NCBI GenBank assembly: GCA_965205255.1
Contig: OZ242051.1
Span: forward strand, 1,364,001 to 1,428,000
Direction: 5' to 3'
From: G965205255 sp965205255
GTDB lineage: Bacteria > Pseudomonadota > Gammaproteobacteria > Pseudomonadales > Endozoicomonadaceae
DNA length: 64,000 nucleotides
Below, one piece after another: positions 51,325-59,162 of the stretch; the stretch's first letter is position 1; the number at the start of each line of letters is the position of its first letter. A program made the position numbers and the translations under genes. The notes under the pieces are model-generated. The model was given only the letters and a program-made list of their open reading frames with translations, did not search any database and had not been told where the DNA came from.

Positions 51325-51954
51325 TTACAATGCATCTTTTTGATTTTCTGGTGATGCTTTTTCAAAAGGTGGTAAAGAAAGGCAGTAATCATAGATCGAC
51401 TGAATATGCGGATACGGTTTAAGGCTTACGCTAAAACGTAAGGCATTATACACTTGAGGTATCAAGCATACATCCGCTAGCGTTGGTTTATCCCCTATGC
51501 AGAATTTCTTACCTTCCAGCTGCTTTTCTATTGCCTGAAATCCTTCCTGTATCCAATGCTGGTACCAAAGCAGTTTTTTTTCTGTCTCAACACCAAAGTT
51601 TTGTTTTAGATATTTTAATACCCGCAAATTATCAAGCGGGTGAATGTCACACGCCACGATATTTGCGATAGTCCTTGTTTTAGCTCGGTTAATAGGGTCA
51701 GCCGGCAACAAAGAAACTTCTGTGTACATTTCTTCCAACCATTCTAAAATAGCCATTGACTGAAAAATCTTCTTGCCTGATGATAGTTCAAGCACCGGAA
51801 CTAACCCCTGTGGGTTTATTTCTAGCCACTTAGAAGTTCTCTGATGACCTTTTAACAAATTAACTGAATACGATTTATACGCCAGCCCTTTGAGATTCAG
51901 TGCAATTCTTAAGCGATATGCGGCTGATGAACGATAATAACCATAAAGTTTCAT
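51325..51954 (-). CDS. maiA: Maleylacetoacetate isomerase (glutathione S-transferase zeta)
   Basis: The start at 51954 (MKLYGYYRSSAAYRLRIALN) has AGGAGG six bases upstream. 209 residues. YYRSSAAYR is the zeta-class SSxxxR-type active-site motif, followed by INPQGLVPVLE and the C-terminal domain with LADVCLIPQVYNA. It isomerises maleylacetoacetate to fumarylacetoacetate with glutathione. Its ribosome site lies at the very end of fahA. Confidence 0.96.
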   Translation of the reverse strand: MKLYGYYRSSAAYRLRIALNLKGLAYKSYSVNLLKGHQRTSKWLEINPQGLVPVLELSSGKKIFQSMAILEWLEEMYTEVSLLPADPINRAKTRTIANIVACDIHPLDNLRVLKYLKQNFGVETEKKLLWYQHWIQEGFQAIEKQLEGKKFCIGDKPTLADVCLIPQVYNALRFSVSLKPYPHIQSIYDYCLSLPPFEKASPENQKDAL

Positions 51955-51965
51955 TGTCATCCTCC

Positions 51966-52964
51966 TCAGAAAATCTCTTTCTGAGACGGCTTTTGACACA
52001 TCACATGATCAATCGCACCAAAAATGGAGCCACCTTTTTTATCAAACATTTCAATACGAACTCGGTCACCAAAGCTCATAAAAGGTGTTTTAGCTTTGCC
52101 TGTTTCGATAATTTCAATCATTCGCTTTTCAGCCAGACAGCAAGAACCACTACACTCATTACGATTTGAAATAGTGCCGGAGCCAAGCAATGTACCGGCA
52201 GTTAGCGGGCGACTTTTCGCAGCATGAGCAATCAGCTGTGAAAAATTAAAGTTCATGTCCGTGCCACAGTCTGGATGACCATATTCTCTGTCATTTAAAT
52301 GCACATGTAGTGGCAGATGAATTTTGCTGTCTTGCCAAGCATCTCCGAGTTCATCAGGCGTTACTGCAATAGCCGTATAAGCTGAAGGAGGCTTACTCTG
52401 AATAAAACCAAACCCTTTACTTAACTCTTTAGGAATCAAGTTTCTCAACGATACATCATTAACCAGCGTCAACAGTTTAATATGATTTTTAGCGCTGTCA
52501 GATGAAATACCCGGCGCTACATCGTCAGTAATGACAACCACTTCTGCTTCAAAATCAATACCCCACTCCTCTGACGTAAGGTAAACATTATCTTTGGGAC
52601 CCAATAAATCACTGGAAACCCCTTGATACATAAGTGGATCGGTCAGAAACTCCGGAGGCATTTTTGCTCCTCTGGCCTTTCTGACCAACTCTACATGATA
52701 AAGATATGCACTACCGTCCAGCCATTGATATGCACGTGGCAAAGGTGCGCAGCACTGCGATTCTTCAAATGCAAAAACTTTTGATTCGTTACCTCCATTT
52801 AAACGTTCATAAACAGCTTGCAACTTTTCAGCTGTTTTATCCCAGTGATCAATGGCGTATTGCATGGTTTTTGCAATATCTGGAACGTCTGTTGCACTTG
52901 AAAGATCTTTAGATACGACTACTAAACGACCATCACGACCAGCCTTCAACGAAGCGAGTTTCAC
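51966..52964 (-). CDS. fahA: Fumarylacetoacetate hydrolase family protein (fumarylacetoacetase)
   Basis: 332 residues. Contains PLMYQGVSSDLLGPKDNV, the metal-site Glu in GIDFEAEVVVITDDV, NDVSLRNLIP and TLLGSGTISN, all of the FAH fold. It splits fumarylacetoacetate into fumarate and acetoacetate. Directly between hmgA and maiA, in the order expected for the pathway. Confidence 0.95.
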   Translation of the reverse strand: MKLASLKAGRDGRLVVVSKDLSSATDVPDIAKTMQYAIDHWDKTAEKLQAVYERLNGGNESKVFAFEESQCCAPLPRAYQWLDGSAYLYHVELVRKARGAKMPPEFLTDPLMYQGVSSDLLGPKDNVYLTSEEWGIDFEAEVVVITDDVAPGISSDSAKNHIKLLTLVNDVSLRNLIPKELSKGFGFIQSKPPSAYTAIAVTPDELGDAWQDSKIHLPLHVHLNDREYGHPDCGTDMNFNFSQLIAHAAKSRPLTAGTLLGSGTISNRNECSGSCCLAEKRMIEIIETGKAKTPFMSFGDRVRIEMFDKKGGSIFGAIDHVMCQKPSQKEIF

Positions 52965-52970
52965 TGTATT

Positions 52971-54110
52971 TTACTCCTTTCCCGGTGATTTCCAGGAATT
53001 AACATATTGTCTTTCTTCTACTTTTGATAACCATAGCGTCGCTTCCAAAGGGCGACGAACATCAATCATTACCGCCACTTCATTTGTCTCAAGAGCAGGG
53101 TTAGTCATGCTTTTCTTCAAAGCTTTCGGGTGAGGACCGTGAGTAAAGCCACTTGGATGGAATGTCAGCATACCTTTTTCAATGTGATCTCGGCTAAAAA
53201 AGTTTCCTTCATGATAAAAAATCACTTCATCATAATCATCATTATTATGAAAAAATGGTACCTTTAATGCACCCGGATCTGTTTCGATCGGACGAGGGCA
53301 AAAAGTGCACACAACAAAACCACTACCAACAAAAGTGGTGTGTACGGAGGGAGGAAGATGGTAACGATGAGAGGTCAAAGGCCGGATATCACGCCAGTTT
53401 AACCTATAGACCGTATTATTGCCGTGCCAACCAATTGCATCCAGAGGGTTGTACGGATAAGTAACTGTACTGATTTTACCCAATCGCTTGACATGAATCT
53501 GCCAGGCATTTTCATCTTGCTGTGCCTTGAAAGCATTGTCTATACGCGGATAATCTAGCACAGCCGGATCAAAAATTGCATGTGCCCCTAAAATACCTTT
53601 GTCGGGTAGTTGATAAGCATTGCCATGGTTTTCTATTACCAATAAGGTACAGAGCGATTCTGTCTCAATACGCCAACACGTTCCTCGTGGAATCAGCAGA
53701 TAATCACCTTTAACAAAAGTCAAGTGACCATAATCACAGAAAAACTCACCATTACCTTCATGAACAAACAATAAATCATCGCCATCACTGTTTCTGACTA
53801 AATCTTTCATCGGACTGTTTAGATTCCAGTAACGGATGGCTATATCGTTATTTTGCAATATCGGAGGCAATTCCCATAACAGTTGCTCAGAAGTGTCCAG
53901 CTCAAACAACCGATATGCCCTTGGTCTTAAGTCGCCCTGCCAATCCACCCAAGATGTTGGAGGATGTTTATGCAACATATGCGTTGCAGGTCCAAAAAAT
54001 CCTTCGCGTCCTATCTCACGCTCATACATTCCATCCGGAATATCACAATGCGCCTGACGATTGTATTCTCCTTCCTGCACAGGCAGATTTATCCATTGAT
54101 GCTTACTCAT
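52971..54110 (-). CDS. hmgA: Homogentisate 1,2-dioxygenase
   Basis: The start at 54110 (MSKHQWINLPVQEGEYNRQA) has AGGG upstream; the open frame is 38 codons longer with no support. 379 residues. Iron ligands are in HTTFVGSGF / FCPRP and FYHEGNFFSRDHIEKGMLTFHP, with FTHGPHPKALK near the end. Opens the ring of homogentisate to maleylacetoacetate. It is slightly shorter than the human enzyme and of the bacterial short type. Confidence 0.94.
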   Translation of the reverse strand: MSKHQWINLPVQEGEYNRQAHCDIPDGMYEREIGREGFFGPATHMLHKHPPTSWVDWQGDLRPRAYRLFELDTSEQLLWELPPILQNNDIAIRYWNLNSPMKDLVRNSDGDDLLFVHEGNGEFFCDYGHLTFVKGDYLLIPRGTCWRIETESLCTLLVIENHGNAYQLPDKGILGAHAIFDPAVLDYPRIDNAFKAQQDENAWQIHVKRLGKISTVTYPYNPLDAIGWHGNNTVYRLNWRDIRPLTSHRYHLPPSVHTTFVGSGFVVCTFCPRPIETDPGALKVPFFHNNDDYDEVIFYHEGNFFSRDHIEKGMLTFHPSGFTHGPHPKALKKSMTNPALETNEVAVMIDVRRPLEATLWLSKVEERQYVNSWKSPGKE

Positions 54111-54271
54111 AGTGATACCCTGAGAAAATATATAACCTGTAACCAAGTAATCTGAAAAACAACTCTGAATAATCACCTCTGACATTACAAAGGCTATCAG
54201 CTTTGCGGTAAACAAAACAACCACCCTTACTACCGGACAAAGTTTTGTTCAGAGCATGATCAATTATGTGC

Positions 54272-54616
54272 TTAATCGTTTGCAAGTGAGTCAGTTTTTG
54301 CTGCCATCACAAAGTCATTTTTATGCAAACCATTGACAGCATGTGTCCACCAGATCACCGTAACCTTACCCCACTCTGTGAGTAAACTTGGATGATGCAC
54401 CTGCTCTTCTGCTAATGCACCTACATCATTAGTAAAAGCCAGTGCCTGACGAAAGTTTTTAAAACGAAACTCTCGAAATAGCTGCTTTACGCCATCAATT
54501 TCTCTAACCGCCCATTCAGGAACAGACTTCATCCATGTATTTATCTCGCTTATCGACGCTTCTTCTCCACCGGAATTACAAGGTTCACATGTATTTTTGA
54601 CTAGATTTTCTGACAT
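54272..54616 (-). CDS. phhB: Pterin-4a-carbinolamine dehydratase
   Basis: 114 residues from the ATG at 54616, with AGGG eight bases upstream. FKNFRQALAFTNDVGALAEE then VHHPSLLTEWGKVTVIWWTHAV holds the active-site His pair and WTH. It recycles the pterin used by PhhA, whose stop lies about 50 bases upstream. Confidence 0.96.
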   Translation of the reverse strand: MSENLVKNTCEPCNSGGEEASISEINTWMKSVPEWAVREIDGVKQLFREFRFKNFRQALAFTNDVGALAEEQVHHPSLLTEWGKVTVIWWTHAVNGLHKNDFVMAAKTDSLAND

Positions 54617-54664
54617 TATATTCACCCTAAAAACATCTTTTGTCTATTTTCAACTGGTCGGAAT

Positions 54665-55468
54665 TTACACAATATTTTCTTTCATTTTTGGTTCAAACAG
54701 AGGTGCTTTCAACCCCAACTCTTTGGCTTTCTCAATCTGTACCATAATATCCATTTGGCCTAAATCACTTAACATACTCATGGAGCTGATGAGATAATAG
54801 ATCGGTTGCATAATATCTATACGATATGGCGTTCTTAATACTTCTATTAAATCAAAGGGTTTTCTGACAGGTTCATGATTTTCCAGAGAATAGATAGTTT
54901 CACCAGGGCTAGATAAAATACCTCCGCCATAGATTCGCATTCCTTTGTCGGTATTAAGCAAGCCAAATTCAACGGTAAACCAGTAAAGACGCGCTAAATA
55001 AGCTCTGTCTTCCTTGGATGACACATAACCCAGCTTACCGTAACTATGCGTAAACTCTGCAAAAGATTTGTTGGTTAACAAAGGACAGTGACCAAATACC
55101 TCATGAAAGATATCCGGCTCCTGCAAATATTCAAATTCATCCCTTGACCGGATAAATGTAGCCACTGGAAACTGTTTTTTTGATAATAACTCAAAGAATC
55201 TATCAAAAGATATAAGTGCCGGAACTGCCTCAACACTCCAGCCCGTAGTTGCATTTAATACTTGATTAATTTCATTAAGCTGAGGAATTCTGTCAACAGG
55301 AAGATTGAGTTCATTCAAACCATATAAAAACTCATCACACGCCCTCCCAGGCAGTAGTTTTATTTGTTGCTTTACTAATTCAGACCAAATTTCATGCTCG
55401 TGGTCATCGTACTTTATAAAACCATTTTTATCGGGTTTTTTGGCTATATAGGCTGTTTTTTTATTCAT
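54665..55468 (-). CDS. phhA: Phenylalanine 4-monooxygenase
   Basis: 267 residues, the compact bacterial form without a regulatory ACT domain. The iron ligands lie in PDIFHEVFGHCPLL (two His) and a Glu in FTVEFGLL. Other landmarks are FIRSREEF-type RSRDEFEYLQEPD and YGGGILSSPGE. Converts Phe to Tyr using O2 and tetrahydropterin. It lies between hpd and phhB in one operon. Confidence 0.97.
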   Translation of the reverse strand: MNKKTAYIAKKPDKNGFIKYDDHEHEIWSELVKQQIKLLPGRACDEFLYGLNELNLPVDRIPQLNEINQVLNATTGWSVEAVPALISFDRFFELLSKKQFPVATFIRSRDEFEYLQEPDIFHEVFGHCPLLTNKSFAEFTHSYGKLGYVSSKEDRAYLARLYWFTVEFGLLNTDKGMRIYGGGILSSPGETIYSLENHEPVRKPFDLIEVLRTPYRIDIMQPIYYLISSMSMLSDLGQMDIMVQIEKAKELGLKAPLFEPKMKENIV

Positions 55469-55504
55469 GAAACTGTCTTCCTGTTTTCACTATTATTTGC
55501 AACA

Positions 55505-56566
55505 CTAAACAGATTTATCTACCTTTAAAACACCTCTTCTTATCTGATCTCTTTCCATGCTTTCAAATAAGGCTTTAAAATTACCTTCGCCAAAACCATC
55601 ATCTCCTTTTCTTTGAATAATCTCAAAAAAAATAGGTCCGATTGCCGGTTCAGTAAATATTTGAAGCAACAAACGTTTACTACCAGTGCCATCAAGCAAA
55701 ATACCATTTTTTTGCATTCTGGTCACATCTTCACCATTTCCGGGTAGGCGCTCATCAAGCATTTCATAATAGCTGTCCGGAGGTGGCGACATGAACGGTA
55801 CTCCCCTTGATTTCAAGGTTTCTACTGTGTCATAAATATGATCCGTCGTTAATGCAATATGTTGTATTCCCTCACCTTTATATTGTTTGAGATATTCCGC
55901 AATTTGACTTTTGTCATCAGCAGATTCATTAATTGGGATACGGGCTTTACCGCAGGGTCCTGTCATCGCCCTGGAAAATAATCCTGTATATTCACCAGAG
56001 ATATCAAAATAGCGGATTTCTTTAAAGTTGAATAAACGCTCATAGAAACCTGCCCAGACATCTAGCTGTCCACTGTAAACATTGTGTGTTATATGATCGA
56101 TCATACTGAGGTTTGCTACTGATTTTTTTTCAGTGAGAGGCTCAAATTTTTCATACAGGTCATCTTGACTTGTATGCTCAGCTACCAAATACAACCGACT
56201 TCCGCCCACACCTTCAATAGCAGGAAGATCCAGTCCTGCCTCTCCAGGATGTTTTATAGCTGTTGCCCCTTTTTCAACAAGTCGGGGTAACGATTTGTCT
56301 GCATCTTTGACCCTCAAAGCAAAAGAACAGGCACAAGGACCATGCTTTTCAGTGAACGCCTGAGAAAAATCTGTATTTTCAGTCACAAGAAAATTAATAT
56401 CGCCTTGTTGATAACGAGTAATTTTTTTAGTGGGGTGGTATGATATGGCAGTAAATCCAAGAGAGCTGAATAAAGCTTTTAAATGCTCTGAATCAAAAGA
56501 GGCAAATTCAATAAATTCAAAACCGTTAGTTGTTTCAGGGTTAATTTTTTCCGTGTTTTCTGTCAT
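55505..56566 (-). CDS. hpd: 4-hydroxyphenylpyruvate dioxygenase
   Basis: The start at 56566 (MTENTEKINPETTNGFEF) is preferred to an ATG four codons earlier. 353 residues. Two VOC-type halves; iron ligands are the His of MIDHITHNVYSG, the His of QHIALTTDHIYDTV and the Glu of GPIFFEIIQRKGDDGFGEGNF. Converts 4-hydroxyphenylpyruvate to homogentisate. First gene of the six-gene Phe/Tyr degradation block; the aminotransferase is not in the window. Confidence 0.96.
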   Translation of the reverse strand: MTENTEKINPETTNGFEFIEFASFDSEHLKALFSSLGFTAISYHPTKKITRYQQGDINFLVTENTDFSQAFTEKHGPCACSFALRVKDADKSLPRLVEKGATAIKHPGEAGLDLPAIEGVGGSRLYLVAEHTSQDDLYEKFEPLTEKKSVANLSMIDHITHNVYSGQLDVWAGFYERLFNFKEIRYFDISGEYTGLFSRAMTGPCGKARIPINESADDKSQIAEYLKQYKGEGIQHIALTTDHIYDTVETLKSRGVPFMSPPPDSYYEMLDERLPGNGEDVTRMQKNGILLDGTGSKRLLLQIFTEPAIGPIFFEIIQRKGDDGFGEGNFKALFESMERDQIRRGVLKVDKSV

Positions 56567-56812
56567 AATAATTCTCACAATCTACGTTTCAACAATATAA
56601 TATATATTATTATTTTTTTATTGGTAAGTTAGTTAAACAACATAAAAAATCATGTAAACAACTTCTGCAAAAACAGCGTAATCGCACTCAGATCAATAGA
56701 CTCAGCTAATTAATTAATCGCAACTTAAGGTCATTGCAATTGAACGGAAAAATCCACTATCCGTTATCATCCCCTTCCTTATCATCTGTCATTTCACCAT
56801 ACCTATGTTCGG

Positions 56813-56841
56813 ACTCTAGGGCAACAAAAAGAGGGTGTCAA
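56813..56841 (-). promoter_or_regulatory. Candidate sigma-70 promoter of the Phe/Tyr operon
   Basis: On the minus strand TTGACA (56841-56836), 17 bases, TAGAGT (56818-56813). The leader to hpd would be about 245 bases. No PhhR-type enhancer site was identified. Confidence 0.4.
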
Positions 56842-56894
56842 TGTCTGACTTTAGTGTATAGATTTATATAATTAGCACACAATTTTATATGAAG

Positions 56895-57056
56895 TAATAC
56901 CAAAACCTGCTTCTAACTTCTTATTGCGCTAATTTTCTTATCTTGCTGTTATGTGTTGAAGTTCCTCGCAATAGCTGGCTATTACTTGTCAATTCGCCTT
57001 TAACAGCAGGCCATTAAAGCATGCTCAAAATAGTAGTTAGAAACAGGTTTTGTATA
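56895..57056 (-). repeat. Family A repeat, full inverted copy
   Basis: Begins TAATACCAAAACCTGCTTCT and ends AGTTAGAAACAGGTTTTGTA, about 162 bp. Its reverse complement aligns along its length with 63764-63929 (ACTACT.TT..GAGCATGCTT then GGC..GCTGTTAAAGGCGAA). Confidence 0.8.
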
Positions 57057-57264
57057 AGATAGTCCCGTACCTTAAAGTAATACTAAAACTTATTATTATG
57101 GCTTCACAGGGTGAAACCCTTTTTTCACAAAAAAACACCGTCAGAAAATGCTCTAAATTTGCATCACGGGTGCAAATATAAATTTAAAAAAACATTGCAT
57201 TCAAGTACAAAGTTTTTTATTCTGAACTTGCTATTATACATAAAGCAAAATAATAAATGATTAT

Positions 57265-57345
57265 AAAAAAAATTCTTAGAATCAACTGCTCGGCTCCAAG
57301 GGTTCGAGATTTCACCGATTTTATTAGCCTTCGGCTAACCGGAAT
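57265..57345 (+). repeat. Left arm of an ~80-bp inverted repeat around a small gene
   Basis: Reads AATCAACTGCTCGGCTCCAA, then GGGTTCGAG and CCGATTTTATTAGCCTTCGG. The reverse complement of 57670-57750 gives the same order with few changes. Each arm also has its own short hairpin (CTCGG...CGAG). Confidence 0.8.
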
Positions 57346-57417
57346 TATTCAGAGTCGCGCTATACCTCGGAGGCAAGACACCGAGATTTCTCTTCGTTTA
57401 AAAAAAGAGGGTGAGTT

Positions 57418-57597
57418 ATGCAAATGTTGCAGAATGAAACCGTTGAATCTAAATTCCAACAAAAAAATAAAAATAGCAAAAAGAACAAGGAAAAAAATGC
57501 CAAACGCATGTTGAGAGCAAGACGAGCCATTGAAGAATATTTTGAGCAAAGACGCCTGAGTTCACTCACAGGAAACAAGTACTGGGAAGCTCTATGA
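57418..57597 (+). CDS. Small basic protein, PA3496-like (putative envelope integrity family)
   Basis: 59 residues. AGAGGGTGAG precedes the ATG. After a Lys/Asn/Gln-rich start comes ARRAIEEYFEQRRLSSLTG then NKYWEAL. The RRAIE.Y.E.RRL...L pattern is the conserved part of the short PA3496-type proteins found across pseudomonad-like bacteria. Function unknown. The gene sits exactly between the two arms of an inverted repeat. Too short to be called by length alone; the ribosome site and motif support it. Confidence 0.7.
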   Translation: MQMLQNETVESKFQQKNKNSKKNKEKNAKRMLRARRAIEEYFEQRRLSSLTGNKYWEAL

Positions 57598-57669
57598 GCA
57601 AATAGCACCGAAACTTTTTTTATTAGCGTTATGAGTAGGTTTTGGTATAAATTGTAGCGTATTTTTAAA

Positions 57670-57750
57670 AAAATTCAGATTAGCTGAAGACTAATAAAAT
57701 CGGCGAACACTCGGTCCCTTGGGGCCGAGTAGTTGATTTTAAGATTTTTT
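57670..57750 (-). repeat. Right arm of the ~80-bp inverted repeat; possible hldE terminator
   Basis: Contains the hairpin ACTCGGTCCC TT GGGGCCGAGT (57709-57730) directly after the hldE stop on the minus strand, with A+T-rich flanks. It may end hldE transcription as well as mirror the arm at 57265-57345. Confidence 0.7.
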
Positions 57751-59162
57751 TACAAAAGAGTCGACGTTGTACAATCATCCAAGAAATCCAGCACCATTAC
57801 TTTACCACCATAGCTTTCAACAAACTCATGACCTGTCACTTCATTCACTGCATAATTTCCACCTTTAAGTAACAGATCTGGTTTGATTTTTTTTAACAAC
57901 TCTATCGGTGTATCTTCTTCAAAGGCTATAACCCAGTCTATGGCTTGTAGCCCCGCCAGCACAGCCATGCGACGCTCAACGCTATTTACAGGACAACCTT
58001 CTCCCTGAATACGAGCTACAGAAGCATCACTGTTGACTGCAACAATCAAGCGATCACCTTGTTTTTTTGCCTGCTCTAAATAACCGACATGACCTGGGTG
58101 TAAAAGATCAAAACAACCATTGGTAAAAACTATAGTTTCACCCTGATGCCTTGCATCCTCCAAGCCTGTTAATAACTGATTAAGAGAAACTACACCACTT
58201 TTCATATTACCATGAAGCTTTTGAATACCTCGTCGAAGCTCTGGAAGACTAACTGTGGCCGTGCCCAACTTACCTACTACTATACCCGCTGCAATATTTG
58301 CCAGTGCAACCGCATCAGGCAAAGATTCACCCGAGGCAATAGCCGCTGCCAACGTTGCAATCACAGTGTCTCCGGCACCGGTTACATCGTAGACTTCTTT
58401 TGCAAGTATTGGCAGATGGAGGGCCTTTTCACCTTTGCGCAACAAACTCATGCCATTTTCACTCCTGGTGATGAGTAGCGCCTCTAAAGACAATGATTTA
58501 ATTAACGCAAGGCCTTTTTCCTCCAACACCTCATCACAAGAACACTCACCAACCACTGCCTGAAATTCTGAGAAATTTGGTGTGAGTAATGTTGCATTTT
58601 TGTAACGTGAAAAATCCGTGCCTTTAGGGTCAACAACCACGGGTATTTGCATGGAACGCGCCATCTCGATCAAAGGCTTCGGATCTGAAAGTACCCCTTT
58701 GCCATAATCTGACAACAGCAACACTCCTGCATCTTCAAGTAAAGGTCTCGTCTGCACCAGTATTTCTTCAGCACTAACACAAAAAGATTCTTCAAAATCC
58801 ATCCTTAAAAGCTGTTGATGCTGGCTCAACACACGAAGCTTCGTAATGGTTGGTTCATCAGAACTCGTAATAAAAGTGCAATTGACTCTTCCCGCTTCCA
58901 GTTTCTTTGTTAACGCAAGTGCAACCTCATCTTCACCTGTTGCCCCTACCAGCCAAGCAGGACAACCTAAAGAGGTCAGGTTTAAAGCTACATTAGCAGC
59001 CCCACCTGGACGCTCTTCCACATGATTTACTTTAACTACCGGCACTGGTGCTTCTGGAGAAATTCGTCCAACCGGACCTGTCCAGTATCGATCAAGCATA
59101 ACATCACCGACAACTACAACGCCTCTAGCATCAAACCTGGGCAAATCATTATTTCCTGTCAC
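57750..59162 (-). CDS. hldE: Bifunctional heptose-7-phosphate kinase / heptose-1-phosphate adenylyltransferase
   Basis: 470 residues from a GTG that directly follows the msbA stop. Residues 1-315 are a PfkB-type kinase (VVVGDVMLDRYWTGPVGRIS, RPGGAANVALNL, DVTGAGDTVIATLA). The rest is a nucleotidyltransferase (FTNGCFDLLHPGHVGYLEQA with HxGH, and PDLLLKGGNY). It makes ADP-heptose for the LPS core and tells that this organism makes a heptose-containing core. Confidence 0.97.
   Translation of the reverse strand: MTGNNDLPRFDARGVVVVGDVMLDRYWTGPVGRISPEAPVPVVKVNHVEERPGGAANVALNLTSLGCPAWLVGATGEDEVALALTKKLEAGRVNCTFITSSDEPTITKLRVLSQHQQLLRMDFEESFCVSAEEILVQTRPLLEDAGVLLLSDYGKGVLSDPKPLIEMARSMQIPVVVDPKGTDFSRYKNATLLTPNFSEFQAVVGECSCDEVLEEKGLALIKSLSLEALLITRSENGMSLLRKGEKALHLPILAKEVYDVTGAGDTVIATLAAAIASGESLPDAVALANIAAGIVVGKLGTATVSLPELRRGIQKLHGNMKSGVVSLNQLLTGLEDARHQGETIVFTNGCFDLLHPGHVGYLEQAKKQGDRLIVAVNSDASVARIQGEGCPVNSVERRMAVLAGLQAIDWVIAFEEDTPIELLKKIKPDLLLKGGNYAVNEVTGHEFVESYGGKVMVLDFLDDCTTSTLL

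Larger units (their letters stand above)
56567..57417. other. Long non-coding region with promoter, family A repeat and inverted-repeat arm
   Basis: Holds the probable hpd promoter (56813-56841), a full family A element (56895-57056) and the left arm of a ~80-bp inverted repeat (57265-57345). The frames visible in it have no coding support. Confidence 0.6.

Noticed and set aside
57296..57315. GGTTCGAG, reminiscent of a tRNA T-loop
   Set aside because: No acceptor stem or anticodon arm around it; it belongs to the inverted-repeat arm.
57257..57514. 85-codon plus-strand frame over the small PA3496-like gene
   Set aside because: It starts in the inverted-repeat arm without a ribosome site. The overlapping 59-codon frame has a good ribosome site and the family motif.
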